This document shows, piece by piece, positions 41,801-49,663 of a stretch of DNA of 64,000 bases. This DNA is from Chrysomallon squamiferum (Eukaryota; Mollusca; Gastropoda; Neomphalida; Peltospiridae). The position numbers and the translations under genes were made by a program. The stretch spans positions 33,102,022 to 33,166,021 of the forward strand of contig CM022665.1 of the NCBI GenBank assembly GCA_012295275.1, written 5' to 3'. The notes under the pieces were generated by a model that ran no database searches, had not been told where the DNA came from, and worked only from the letters and a program-made list of their open reading frames with translations. Each line of letters opens with the position of its first letter. Position 1 is the stretch's first letter.

Positions 41801-42401
41801 TACCAACTTTTGTATTTGATGGATTAATCTTAGGATATCAGAAAAACCTGCATGATGAGTTCAATGGGTTTATTCTGAATATTCATTTATAGTTAACTGC
41901 AATCAATTGCAACTGCAAACAAAAAGCTGTGCTTGATGGTTTAATCGTAAAATATTTGATCTCTGATATTACGAGCCCCAGTATGCATTTAATAACTGAA
42001 ATAGTATTTAATCAAACCATGTATTAAATGCAATTCACCCCAAAAAATATTTTTTAAAAAGAAAAGATATACTGGCATAAACAATCTCAGAAACTTTTAA
42101 ATATAATTTTTGCCATCTGAAATGGCACTTAAAAGACACATCACAACATTCATAATATTTGAGTGAATTCAGGTTATTAGCTTTGCTTTATTAATTTTAT
42201 TTAGATACGTTGCCTCTTCTTAATAAGATATTTATCAATTAATCTATTGTAAAATTATAAACATTGTTAAAAAATTTATTCTGCTATCTATTCCAAAGAT
42301 AAGCCTGTATAAAAACTTAATAACAACAGAAACATAATTCTAAATTATCGTGATTTTACAGTATGAAATAAGGACTTACATGTTGCAGCTCTTGTAGCCA
42401 T
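382..42401 (-). CDS. UNC79: unc-79 orthologue, NALCN channel complex subunit (48 coding exons, 3' end outside window)
   Basis: UNC-79 is a very large cytosolic HEAT/ARM-type scaffold that works with UNC-80 to traffic and stabilise the NALCN sodium-leak channel, which sets neuronal resting excitability. All 48 exons join in phase without a stop and give 2,258 residues. The first residues (MATRAATFTSKIR) and the next block (GADIANTLKYFS) match the start of vertebrate UNC79 as I remember it, so the ATG at 42401 is the conserved start. Other landmark matches are PPPLYICGDC, WLEAIRTEIP, VPLLLH, NRFDTLSLEAQ and ASVLHMSSLFHAFIF. The family protein is about 2,600 residues; the final hundred or so residues should lie past base 1. 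Exon coordinates are in the six block entries that follow. Orthology is established from motif recall, not a database search, but collinearity across the whole protein leaves little doubt. Confidence 0.96.
3777..5894 (-). other. unc-79 intron 40
   Basis: A 2.1 kb intron. It contains (CA) and (AGAT) runs at about 3945-4031. A less AT-rich block at about 5210-5720 might be an old insertion, but translation in all frames gave no motif that I recognise. No coding exon is needed here because exons 40 and 41 join in phase. Confidence 0.6.
6739..8794 (-). CDS. UNC79: unc-79 exons 34-37 (residues 1410-1780): long Ser/Glu-rich disordered linker
   Basis: Exons: 8448-8794, 7870-8230, 7387-7555, 6739-6975. 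Exons 34 and 35 encode about 236 residues of low-complexity acidic, Ser/Thr-rich sequence, such as DTPPQSPLTSKP and TESEKTQTSDCESEKHT. This looks disordered, with many possible phosphorylation sites; it corresponds in position to the long variable linker of vertebrate UNC79. Exon 36 has RQRKSRKTGLTTVELQKIFP. Exon 37 begins with a basic segment and carries a CTECG Cys pair, then the conserved DTIGLAITVLATFIHREPAL. The linker itself is not alignable by eye; its assignment rests on phase continuity and flanking conserved exons. Confidence 0.9.
9221..14078 (-). CDS. UNC79: unc-79 exons 25-33 (residues 1085-1409)
   Basis: Exons: 14034-14078, 13285-13467, 12063-12173, 10986-11107, 10761-10823, 10519-10601, 10037-10079, 9614-9796, 9221-9362. 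Exon 26 carries a basic segment (RKLNRARFALARTDSVRSLS) that aligns with a similar basic run in vertebrate UNC79. Exons 30-32 give VLRHLNVLLGYNQ, AVFNAFLSGVSF and PHTRLSWLQTLLVILYK, all recognisable UNC79 landmarks. Exons 25 (45 bases), 27 (111) and 29 (63) are multiples of three and less conserved, so they could be skipped without shifting the frame. Whether they are is not visible from DNA. Confidence 0.92.
11386..11721 (+). other. Unrecognised 111-codon open frame in unc-79 intron 27
   Basis: A plus-strand frame starting MDSEAEKSRSVSHSKVAMTD and ending ITPVAYH, antisense to unc-79 and wholly inside an intron. It is less AT-rich than its surroundings, which suggests a transposon-derived insert rather than intron background. 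It has no signal peptide or family motif that I can name, and no splice-linked partner exon was found. It may be a fragment of a mobile-element gag or a spurious frame. Confidence 0.25.
12590..12611. repeat. Poly(A) tract
   Basis: About 20 A in a row in unc-79 intron 26. It could be the tail of a retroposed element, but no body was recognised beside it. Confidence 0.85.
15380..17250 (-). mobile_element. Degenerate Ty3/gypsy retrotransposon pol, apparently Gmr1-like order (protease region, integrase, then reverse transcriptase)
   Basis: In unc-79 intron 24, same strand as the gene. Reading 5' to 3': 17160-17040 has weak gag-like matches; about 16690-16550 gives LVRLDSRYPACVVIKAMA, a segment typical of the protease/linker part; 16265-16140 has an integrase zinc finger (FYWKEMFADVSKHCMSCHIC); 16140-15960 the integrase core start (VLIDVMRP..NTFLLTI); 15775-15710 LTPFELVCGHS, the end of the integrase core. 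Then at 15480-15390 comes a reverse transcriptase start (ILIRKGDKCFGVCADP..NRLTKAGT, in shifting frames). Integrase before reverse transcriptase is unusual for Ty3/gypsy. Many stops and frameshifts; no LTRs were found. Confidence 0.75.
15882..16265 (-). pseudogene. Ty3/gypsy integrase remnant (H2C2 zinc finger and core start)
   Basis: An open frame of 127 codons begins in the H2C2 zinc-binding region (HEHVFACPY through CMSCHICQ) and runs into the integrase core (SKVLIDVMRPLLKNCPDNTF, TIRRSAVHFPKATPLKKA). The core ends early where the first catalytic Asp region should be followed by the second. It is a relic, not a host gene; the surrounding frames hold further fragments of the same polyprotein. 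Confidence 0.8.
18977..23640 (-). CDS. UNC79: unc-79 exons 19-24 (residues 726-1084): conserved ARM-like core
   Basis: Exons: 23355-23640, 23110-23210, 21939-22087, 21368-21525, 19625-19806, 18977-19178. Exon 19 starts MELQESPKHLG and carries a Cys pair (HCVFCQ). Exon 21 has LTSMKYLILHGECLNY. Exon 22 has ISVPLLLHVITLPSGADILW, one of the most conserved stretches of the family. Exon 23 continues VEKVTVLARYLD and HAFCHLIGSVEDINAAVAQ. Exon 24 has CLEFQFDSVINDRGMI and FFLNRFDTLSLEAQ. The exon 24 donor (GTTTTT) is weak but is the only site that keeps the frame into exon 25. Confidence 0.95.
20811..20836. repeat. (AC)n microsatellite
   Basis: An uninterrupted AC run in unc-79 intron 22. Confidence 0.95.
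22490..22890 (+). mobile_element. Mutator-like (MULE) transposase relic
   Basis: Plus-strand frames, with one frameshift near 22710, read FQAEVQGIMYPLVYMLLPNN then IEAKCCRLK, followed by LEPQIVQIDFEKTVINIARE and GCFSQYAQALWRKIQHAGF. This matches the central MULE transposase pattern (Y.LLPNKTEATYCRL, then DFE.A, then GCFFH..Q..WRKIQ.LG). The CxxH region reads GCFSQY, so that motif is damaged. It lies in unc-79 intron 20, antisense to the gene. Ends of the element and target duplications are not visible. Confidence 0.75.
24685..31392 (-). CDS. UNC79: unc-79 exons 12-18 (residues 462-725): helical-repeat region and proline-rich linker
   Basis: Exons: 31326-31392, 30946-30983, 30272-30375, 27698-27785, 26403-26491, 25952-26075, 24685-24966. 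Exon 12 reads GRLLGMLFQWFDATAYLPD, exon 14 FEVAVSCLLPHPVEYSRIGG, exon 15 QIKEGLNCFFCLVPYDIITF, exon 16 YWLEAIRTEIPEADLHELK and exon 17 CVQEQALQWLQ. All align in order with vertebrate UNC79. Exon 18 contains a Pro/Ser/Glu-rich linker (PPSSPAEEYPPPLSPERHP) before SLDICLKQ. Its donor must be GTTGGT at 24684 to keep phase 0 with exon 19. The stronger-looking GTATTT four bases downstream would shift the frame, so that 3' boundary is slightly uncertain. Confidence 0.93.
25520..25765. repeat. Unnamed interspersed repeat, copy A (unc-79 intron 17)
   Basis: This segment is a diverged match of 27150-27520. Shared blocks include CTTGATCTGAAAG, AACAAAGAGxGCATG, AAACTGCCTG, GTATTTGAATT and TAGAGTACCA, in the same order and orientation. 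No coding potential was seen. It is probably an old non-autonomous transposon. Confidence 0.65.
26838..26880. repeat. (AAT)n/(AAAT)n microsatellite
   Basis: A compound trinucleotide and tetranucleotide run in unc-79 intron 15. Confidence 0.95.
27150..27520. repeat. Unnamed interspersed repeat, copy B (unc-79 intron 15)
   Basis: Direct copy of the 25520-25765 repeat, with about 130 extra bases (near 27310-27440) between the AAACTGCCTG and GTATTTGAATT blocks. Whether the extra block is an insertion here or a deletion in copy A cannot be told from two copies. Confidence 0.65.
27786..30271 (-). other. unc-79 intron 14
   Basis: A 2.5 kb AT-rich intron with short (AAT), (AAAT) and (TA) runs. Several frames of 60-90 codons occur on both strands, but none carries a domain motif. 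I see no gene or recognisable transposon. Confidence 0.55.
31035..31065. repeat. (AAAT)n microsatellite
   Basis: A tetranucleotide run in unc-79 intron 12, continued imperfectly downstream. Confidence 0.9.
31730..32440 (+). mobile_element. Non-LTR retrotransposon relic A (reverse transcriptase with FADD and C-terminal tail)
   Basis: Frameshifted plus-strand translation gives GLRIAGEHTSQYHFADDLLL, the FADD active-site motif of LINE reverse transcriptases, at about 31890-31945. It is followed by GLKMNSSKIKVI, ENAESYMYLGKEID and, near 32340-32410, a RCWRDELDE..KGTIWQRTA-like tail. The pattern is that of the endonuclease-reverse transcriptase elements of RTE/Jockey-related families. It sits in unc-79 intron 11, antisense to the gene. 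The minus-strand 133-codon frame over it is an antisense shadow. Confidence 0.75.
32980..33390 (+). mobile_element. Non-LTR retrotransposon relic B (reverse transcriptase motifs A and B)
   Basis: At 33036-33170 the plus strand reads KAFDIIRNEGLLIRLLESGV then VKVQVDTI, which matches the AFDRVW..LL.KL..SGV block of Jockey-type reverse transcriptases. After a frameshift, 33191-33245 reads RVPLGSAFSSTLFLINDH, equivalent to the REGVPQGG..SPTLF..YINDI motif. The protein pattern differs from relic A, so this is a second LINE family. Located between relic A and the mariner in unc-79 intron 11. Confidence 0.65.
33706..34521 (+). mobile_element. mariner-family transposon, 5'-deleted, with intact terminal inverted repeats and TA target duplication
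   Basis: Both ends carry a perfect 16-base inverted repeat (TTGGGTTGGCAACTAA and its complement), each flanked by TA (33704-33705 and 34522-34523), the mariner target duplication. The 816-base length is well under the usual 1.3 kb; the missing part is the front of the transposase, including the DNA-binding helix-turn-helix region. It lies in unc-79 intron 11, in the opposite orientation to the gene. The crisp ends suggest a fairly recent insertion. Confidence 0.95.
33812..34447 (+). pseudogene. mariner transposase, catalytic domain only, with an internal stop
   Basis: Translation gives the catalytic half of a mariner transposase. The first Asp is in VTGDKKW, the second in MHDNARPH and the third in YSPDLAPTDFHLF, with the 34-residue spacing of DD34D mariners. 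A TGA at 33926-33928 follows MKQRKE where the family has Trp, a one-base nonsense change. The rest is open from 33929 to the natural stop at 34445-34447. The N-terminal DNA-binding region is absent, so it cannot encode an active enzyme, but the catalytic Asp residues are intact. Confidence 0.93.
34657..42401 (-). CDS. UNC79: unc-79 exons 1-11 (residues 1-461): N-terminus and cysteine-rich region
   Basis: Exons: 42380-42401, 40162-40282, 39788-39951, 39285-39461, 38756-38842, 38238-38293, 37866-37995, 36417-36481, 35498-35656, 34997-35211, 34657-34843. All introns are GT-AG and every junction phase agrees. Exon 3 has DVPNIPAESYGPRQRDSVRL, exon 4 has LPYTVASTLAIFPPTLHKD and exon 7 has IIAYGPPGARSPAAHLLFYYW. 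Residues about 253-398 (exons 8-10) are rich in cysteine and histidine (ICGDCAEV, GCTCFSIECASF, RYCRSCHEFRH). They look like the zinc-finger-like region conserved in UNC79, though metal binding is inferred. Exon 11 (SLLKEAQ, then an acidic stretch, then LLSRYGIWLLVELCLPDEE) returns to helical-repeat sequence. Confidence 0.95.
35657..37865 (-). other. unc-79 introns 7 and 8
   Basis: Introns 35657-36416 and 36482-37865 flank the 65-base exon 8. Both are strongly AT-rich with poly(A)/poly(T) tracts (for example near 37610). Nothing else was recognised. Confidence 0.6.
40283..42379 (-). other. unc-79 intron 1
   Basis: A 2.1 kb intron between the 22-base coding part of exon 1 and exon 2. It is AT-rich and without recognisable coding or mobile sequence. 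A T-run lies near 41371. Confidence 0.6.
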
Positions 42402-42792
42402 TTTTGTCTGCAATAAAGTCTCAGGCCTGACTAATATGTACCTAAATATAAAAAAAATTGCAGTTCACTATATGACATTTCTAACATATCATGTAAAAAA
42501 ACTGTATAAATACCCTTCAGTGATGACCAACATACAAACTTAACTGAGGCATGAAATAAATATGTTTTGTATTATTTGTAATTTGTATTCAAAATTACCA
42601 CTAAATATATATACAAAGTCATTTTACATGCGACTTTTAACAATACAAGTATAAAATATATCAAAGCAATAATAAAGTCTTATGTTATTTTAGCTCAGAT
42701 TTCTTTTAACTTTTAAAATAAATGTTCAGTTTTCTTTGTATTTCTATTCCAGATATATCCATCTCCCCTCAGATACCAATTTACATAAAAAT

Positions 42793-42828
42793 TAATAATA
42801 ATAATAATAACAACAACAACAATAATAA
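42793..42828. repeat. (AAT)n(AAC)n microsatellite
   Basis: A compound run in the long 5' intron of unc-79. It generates an Asn-rich spurious reading frame. Confidence 0.95.
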
Positions 42829-43499
42829 ACAAACAAAAAATCCCAACAATAGTGCACATATCAGAATATATAAAAATCTGACATTTAGTAATATATTATT
42901 TTCTTTCTTTGAAGGTTTCAGTACATTGTAGTTACCTTTACTTGTTACAATTATTTTTACTTGTAGATACTGTCTTCACCTGTAGATAGTATATTTACTT
43001 GTAGATGGTATCTTTACTTTAATTGCCACCATTTTAATCAATTGGTCCATTCATTTTGTTGATTGTTTGTTTTCTTCTTTTTGAGGCATCAAATTTTTTT
43101 AAAAAAAGTTTATAAAAGTGTACATTGCTTTATAATTATTTATTTTATTTTATTTGTTTTCATTTATTTTATTTTTTTTTCCCCTCCATGAATACAACAA
43201 ACAAGTCAATTATCATTATTTCTATAAATTAGGATGGTTAAACTGCTGATCTGAGATCCATGACAGTTTATTAAAGGCAATATATAACATATGCTTTGCT
43301 GTGTATGGAAATATAACATAAAAGATAGTTGAACATATCATTATTATTAAAGAAAATTTACAATTAACACATAACAATTACTATTAAAATATTCTGAAAT
43401 GTTTTTAAACATTCATTCATTTATTCTTTGACTGAATTTTTTTTTATCTTGTTTTTGCTGAAATATTTTTCATGTTAGTACTAAAACTATCAAAATATA

Positions 43500-44069
43500 C
43501 CGTATATACTTGTGTACAAGGCGACCTTATGTATAAGTCGATGTGTATTTTAAGACCAAAAATTGCGGCATTTTAGGTATTACTTGTGTACAAGTCGACT
43601 GTAGATTCCAGGCACCGTCACTATTTTTAGACCAGTGTGACAGTGCCATGAAGGCCTACATTGTACGCCTACTGTAACATAACTTGCACGAACATACCAT
43701 AATAACGTAAATGCACGTATTACATGAGCTATAGCCTAAATCATTGCAAGACGCCGTAAGGCATAACGCTGTACTGATGGTTGTCTCGCTTTAAAATGTA
43801 TTTTTATGTCATTAAATGGAAGAATATCATGTTTTACATTCATATTTGGTTTTGTTATTTAATTTTTCAAAATCTTTTATACGATAAAATTATATTTTTG
43901 AAAAGCTGAAAGACCGTGATTATTTTAGATGCATCCCATAGCAAAAAATAGTCAAAATGGCAACTCTTCAGCAACAGCTACAAAAGCATTACCTATGTAT
44001 AAGTTGACCCCCAAAATATTACCTTAATATAGTCTCCCAAAAATTCGACTTATACACAAGTATATACGG
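43500..44069. mobile_element. TA-flanked MITE with terminal inverted repeats
   Basis: The left end reads CCGTATATACTTGTGTACAA and the right end is its near-exact inverse (CTTATACACAAGTATATACGG). Both are flanked by TA (43498-43499 and 44070-44071), giving a 570-base element. It has repeated GTATAAGTCGAC-like subterminal motifs in both orientations and no transposase frame. TA duplication suits the Tc1/mariner/pogo superfamily, but the autonomous parent is not identifiable here. It lies in the first intron of unc-79. Confidence 0.85.
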
Positions 44070-47000
44070 TATATTTTCCAAAATTATGGATTGTTAATGT
44101 ATTTCCCATAAAGAAAGGTAGTCATGTTAAACAGACTTGGGTGCCACATAACAGCACAACTGAAAACAAAATTATCCTAGTTTATTTTCAGACACATTCC
44201 TTTATTTCTCATTGCCTCATATACTAAGGCATTCAGTGTAGATAGTATTACCGTGCATGAATGCTGTGCTCTATACTGTTTCATTTAACATGTATTTCAA
44301 GTTAACACTATTTTCATTCAGCACTAAGTTAATTTACTTAATACTGTGAAAGAAAGCATAATAAAATTTATTTTCAAATTTTCCACTTTGAAAGGAGACG
44401 ATGAATAATATGGTAAGTGAAATGGCTTTCAAAAGTAGTTCCGACTGTTTTGAACATTTTAAATGAAACACTGGATAACATCAAGTTAAAATTCAAGGCG
44501 AATCTATAAGCGAATAATAATTCTAATGTGGGAATTTTAAATGGATTTTGTTTCCTTCTAATATTATATTAGTAATTAAATGTTATAAAGAATATTTGTA
44601 TTTGATTAACATGAATTCATTTAACACAGTTTTTGTTTTTGTATTTGTTGAGCATTATCTGCATAAGTTTATGGCTGCTGTAATTCATTGTTAAATAAAC
44701 CTGCTAGTAGGTACTCAAAAGTGATTTTCTGTTTGAGAAATAAAAGGTTGGCTTCTAACTGTAGATTTTTTAATCATGATTTCTATGATAAAAAAATAAA
44801 CATGTCAGTCAAACAGTTCCAAAATTATGAAGATTTTAATATTTTATTTTTTGGTGCTGTTTGCACACAACTGCCATTTTGAGGAAATCTTGATTTTTAA
44901 GGGTCTGTTCTGTAGTGAGATTGTACCTGATAGTTTATTTCATAAAATGTCGTACTATATGTTGCAAATATATTCACATTGATAGGTGATGCCAAAGTTG
45001 GTAAAATCATTCATTTGCACTAGACCATTCACATGGTAGATTCCACTTCTACTTGTACTACATAGTTTTTATATCAAATTAATCAAAATGAAAAGATCTA
45101 GATGATGAATTACATATGTTCTGAGTAAACTGTTATGTAATTGTTAGTTATATATGTAGTATATTTTGAACCAACTTTCAAACATAACAAGCTTAATTTT
45201 TCCCACTGACACTAATTAAACACACTTCAGTTCCAATATTTATTTCCAAGGCATAGCCACAACCAAAGAAAAATCAAATTGAAAAAGTAAATATCACTGA
45301 ATAAACTATCACAGACAAGGTTATTTTTTTATCGCAATAGTCAAGAAGCTAAGTCATTTGCCCCTAGATATTTTGCTTTTTTTGGCATCAGAAATAAATT
45401 GCTCAAAACCTTCATAGATTTTGTGCAGAAGGCTTCCTCATAACAATCTACAACCAATATTTTGCTGAGAAGTGGTATGCTTAAATAGTTTTGATGATTT
45501 ATTAACTAAGGTAGAGGCACAGAAAGTCAGTTGTATGTAACCAGCTCCAATATCATTTCAACCCAGACTTAATCACTTAAATCATAATTTTATGCACTAA
45601 ATCAACATCTTATGAAAAGAATTATAATTTTAATCACCAACAAGAACCTTCAACAGAAACCAGGTGGTTCTGGTTGAGGGAAAGCAGCTTCAGCAAAGAT
45701 GACTTATCGCATAGTTGAGCAGAAAACAAACTCTTATAATGTCTTTCTCAGGCAAAACATTAGGTTGTGTTGTTGCATTAAGCTTCAATTACATTGCTTT
45801 TTAAGAGATGAAACATTGATATTTCCAGTGTTATACTTTTAAATGGGTTTGTTATCTGTAAATGGTAAACAGACATTACCAAAAATTTTATCAAGCTTTT
45901 TGTACTGCTTTAACAGTTTAAGGAAGCAAAAATATTTATATTAGAGACATAGAAGTGAAGAAAAATAACTTGTGGTTGGTCGAGACTTTTTGTAGGACGA
46001 AAGCTCATGAAGCTGACCCCATGAGTAAAAATACAGACACTTTGCAGTACCTACTATTAATATTTAACTTGTGACTATTCATTACATGCAGAACTATTTA
46101 ATTAAAAACTGTGTAAACATGTTTTCTTATTTCTGGAAAGAATATGGATTCATGGATTCAGAGAACAGATTCTCAGAAATGAGTCCACTGAGAAAAACTG
46201 ACTCTCTATCACTAGAACTGTAAAACAAAGTATTTATGTTATTTGTGGCTTAAATTAATAAATATTAAAAAAGAAAAATACTAGCTGCAGTGTTACACGC
46301 TATTTGTAATTAAATTATATGAAAATCATAACTAACAGAAGTATATATATAATATTTCAAATGTATCTGTCTTAAGGTATCAAATATTAAATAACGTGTG
46401 GTAATATAAAAATGTAAAAGTAAGATGACAAAAATAAATTAAAAATACTTGTTATGCATCCACCATATCAAATTTCCAGGTAGGATTGGATGTTTTTACT
46501 TTTATTTTGTATGTAGAATGGTGATGTGCAGGAATAAGACATCAAGATAACATGGCTTCCTAAGTCAGTGTTGGTAAACTTGGTTTATTTAACATGTTTG
46601 ACAAATGTAAGTTGGTTTATACAGTTTTATATAACCTTTTTTCTTATCTCAGTTAGTGATAAAACAAAAAAAAAATATTACAAAATTACTAACAAAAACC
46701 TTTTCCACAATTCGGTGGACTTAAAATATACAATTACAAAAATTTGGTAGGTCAGAATCATTTTTCAGGTCTTTTTAATTTATTTATTTGCGAGTTGACG
46801 TTAATCTAATAAAACACTCCTAGTCCTATTGATATTGTTCTATATCTTTCATGGTTGCACTTTGCTTTCATTTGATCAGTTTGACAATTAAATAAATTAT
46901 ATTTATGACAGTAATAATATAAAATAAATAAAATAAAATAAAATAAAACACTAATAATAATAATATAATTATAAAACACAAAAAGACAAATATTGACGCT

Positions 47001-47660
47001 GTATTTCCCTGCTTTGGCGAACAACTTTTGTATAATCAACTAATACTACTAATAGTATATAATTTATATTTAATTATTAATATAATAATTTTACGTTAGT
47101 ATCTAAAAGGTGGTAATACAGCTACCGAACTAACGACGTGTACATATATTAACATCAAAAACAATAATGTATTAGATCTAGCATACAAATCTGCTTATAT
47201 ATTGGCTAAAGAACAAAAAAAACAACCTGATAAATAATATAAACGAACTGAAAAAACAAATTTACCAAAATACCACCTTCCATCTTTGGACGATACCATT
47301 CCTTATCAGAGGATACAGAATGGTTGAACCCATTGTGTTCAAAAACGATCGACTCAGTAAAGCATAAATTTGTTGTACTAAATGTTGAAATGTAGTTAGT
47401 TCTGTTTGACTGTGTGCTGCTATAAAAATAAATGTTTATTTTAATATAAACAAATGGGTCATTCTCACAGAAATGCAGACTGGAAACATTTATCCTCTTT
47501 CAAATAAATAAATAAATAAATAAATATAATAACTAAATAAAAATAAAAATAATATAATATAATATATAATATATGCATTGACCAAACATATATGCTATTA
47601 ATATTATACTGATATAGCTTGAGACGAAAAATTTAATTCGAAAAGTAACTTAAACTTGTC

Positions 47661-47666
47661 ACACAC

Positions 47667-47703
<37 letters not shown>
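47661..47703. repeat. (AC)n microsatellite
   Basis: A CA run of about 20 units with one G interruption, about 240 bases upstream of the candidate first unc-79 exon. Confidence 0.95.
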
Positions 47704-47709
<6 letters not shown>

Positions 47710-48509
47710 AAATGATTGACATAGTGTTCTAAGTTACTTTAGTGTTTAATTGCTGGTTTTGATCTTAAAAGATCATTCTGAAACCGGCTGTTTTAAAAAC
47801 AACAAATAAATTGTTGTATAAGAACTATTTTGGTTTGATGGCGAAAACGAAATCAATACATCAGAATCTATTATCTAGTGCTGTTGAGAGCAGCGATCTG
47901 AGAAATAAAACAGCTAATTTCATTTGTTGTTGTTGTTTGTTTTGTTTTGTTTTTATTATGATTATTATTATTATTTTGGGTTGCAGGAGAAGACTGGGAT
48001 CCATTTACCTGCTACTGAAACGCTACTAAAGCGAAAATAAATTGCGCCATCGAAATTCTCTCCGTCTGAATCCATTGACACGAAACAATACGGACTGGAG
48101 AGCGAAACAAAGGCACATTACCTTGAGATAGCTAAGAAAGACAGGGTACTGTTGTAAAAATAGATTATTGTGCAAAAGAGTTAAAACTGCAGCAAAAATG
48201 ATCAAATGTGATATTAAAGCTATCAATCAAGCAAAACAATGCTACTAAGAGATGTCTCAAATGGCCGTTAACAAAGCCCTCCAAATCGGATGTAGGAAAA
48301 ATGGCACTCGGAAGAATTTGCACTGTGCAGATTTGGAAAAAATGGCACCTTATTTATTTTTTCTATATAGTTGCTTTGAAAAATATTTAAAAGAACTTTT
48401 GAAAATGCAGTATTGTTACATATATATGTAGCATCACTCAGTCACTTGGTTATGCTTAACAAAGTACAGTATTATATCAGAGTTTAATATATACACACAC
48501 ATACAAATA

Positions 48510-49222
48510 CAGTGGTACCTCGACTTACGAGTGCCTCAACTCACGATTTTACGAGTTACGAGCAGTCGTCCGGTATATTTTTGCTTTCAGTTGCGAGCAA
48601 AAATCCGAGTTACGAGCGAGCTTCAGATACGCTGCCGTTAGTTAGCACAACGAACAACATAACATCCGGCCAGGATCCCACGTCTCACTCGTTTATTTCA
48701 CGTGGTTACCTCGCCGCGGAACCATCTCTGTTGCGTTGTGCTCGCGTTTGTGTAGTATTTTGCCAAATTACTTTTTTATGGCCATGGATCCTAAGAATGT
48801 GAGTGCAAAGGACAGTGCTGAGAAGAAGAAGCGGATGATGTCCATTGAATTAAAGCTTGAATTCACAGAAAACTATGAGCGAGCTGTGCATATAGTCAAC
48901 ATGGCCTGGCTGTAATTCTAGGCGTTGTACTTATACGAAATGTACCATACTGACGCAGGAGTCGAGAAAGACTGTAACTCCGGCCATAGGCGTTAAAATA
49001 ATTTGTCTGATCTCCAAGATAAATACATTTTACAAAACCAATTTATTTCTTTACATTCTCTTTTATTTTTATACAATATTTGTCAGTTATAAATACATTT
49101 TTTCTTATTTAAAAACACGTTACAAAACAAAGAAAAAGGGGTTGGTTTTGGGGGGATTAATGGTATTTCAATTAATTTCAGCTGGGAAAATGATTTGATA
49201 TACGAGCTCGATCACAGAACGA
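48510..49222 (+). mobile_element. pogo/Tigger-type DNA transposon relic, 3' end lost to a microsatellite
   Basis: The left end starts with CAGTGGTACCTCGACTTACG after a TA, the typical pogo/Tigger terminal repeat start and target site. The internal start of a transposase at 48784-48915 reads MDPKNVSAKDSAEKKKRMMS followed by IELKLEFTENYER, the CENP-B-like N-terminal helix-turn-helix region, then stops at 48913. The right part (49100-49222) has the A-rich and ACGAGCTCGATCACAGAACG segment that precedes the right terminal repeat in such elements, but the sequence runs into an (AT)(AC) microsatellite where the terminal repeat should be. Confidence 0.8.
48784..48915 (+). pseudogene. pogo/Tigger transposase N-terminal fragment (43 residues)
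   Basis: A short frame from ATG to TAA with the KKKRMMSIELKLEF segment that begins the psq/CENP-B-type DNA-binding domain of Tigger transposases. The DDE catalytic domain is deleted. The fragment is too short to fold as the full bipartite DNA-binding region. Confidence 0.75.
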
Positions 49223-49224
49223 AT

Positions 49225-49260
<36 letters not shown>

Positions 49261-49262
49261 TA
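49223..49262. repeat. (AT)n(AC)n microsatellite
   Basis: A compound run that begins exactly where the right end of the pogo/Tigger relic breaks off. Confidence 0.95.
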
Positions 49263-49447
49263 TTCATACATATGTATACATATGTATACATACATAATAT
49301 ACGTATGCTTGCACGTGTACATAGACGCACGAGTACGTTCATACATACAGAAACGTTCATACAGATGTATCTGTTAATCTGCATACCACTGTTAAAATAT
49401 CCTCCAAAATGATATCATTCTGTCAATTCAAGCATAGCATAAGATAT

Positions 49448-49493
49448 GTATGTATGTATGTGTTTGGTGTGTGTGTGTGTGTGTGTGTGTGTG
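49448..49493. repeat. (GTAT)n/(GT)n microsatellite
   Basis: A compound run in the intergenic region between unc-79 and UBXN11. Confidence 0.95.
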
Positions 49494-49636
49494 GAGTGTT
49501 TTGGTTTACATTTGTTTTGACTGACCTGTCAACAACAGTCAACAACTGTTAAAGCTATATTAGCAGCAGTTTATATTATTTCTGACATACATTATCTCAA
49601 ATATTATTCATGCACTGTTTTTTTAGGTGTTTTTGT

Positions 49637-49663
49637 CGTTGTTGTTGTTGTTGTTGTTGTTGT
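49637..49663. repeat. (GTT)n microsatellite
   Basis: A trinucleotide run in the intergenic region. The minus-strand reading frame over it is a poly-Thr artefact. Confidence 0.95.

Larger units (their letters stand above)
42442..47265 (-). other. Long 5' intron of unc-79
   Basis: If the exon at 47266-47419 is real this is a 4.8 kb intron; otherwise it is upstream DNA. It contains an (AAT)/(AAC) run at 42793-42828 and the TA-flanked MITE at 43500-44069. A region near 45640-46230 is plain AT-rich DNA without motifs. Long first introns often hold enhancers, but none can be shown. Confidence 0.5.
42402..47419 (-). other. UNC79: unc-79 upstream exon (47266-47419) plus leader part of exon 1 (42402-42441)
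   Basis: A 154-base segment at 47266-47419 is bounded by an acceptor (TTTTTATAG) and a donor (GGTAAATTTG). Spliced to an acceptor at 42442 (TATATTTAG), it gives a leader that stays open in the unc-79 frame for 64 codons up to the ATG at 42401. An in-frame ATG at 47333 would add 36 residues beginning MGSTILYPL. The canonical family start is at 42401, so the simplest reading is 5' UTR exon plus leader; an extended isoform is possible. A second frame is also open across 47266-47419, which weakens the coding argument. Splice calls are by eye. Confidence 0.5.

Noticed and set aside
48026-48226. Minus-strand hydrophobic 66-codon frame as a possible first exon of unc-79
   Set aside because: No donor site links it in frame to 47419 and it has no match to known UNC79 N-termini; hydrophobicity follows from AT-rich composition.
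49178-49384. Reading frames on both strands rich in Tyr/Ile/Thr/Cys/Val
   Set aside because: They are produced by (AT), (AC) and (ATAC) simple repeats, not a gene.
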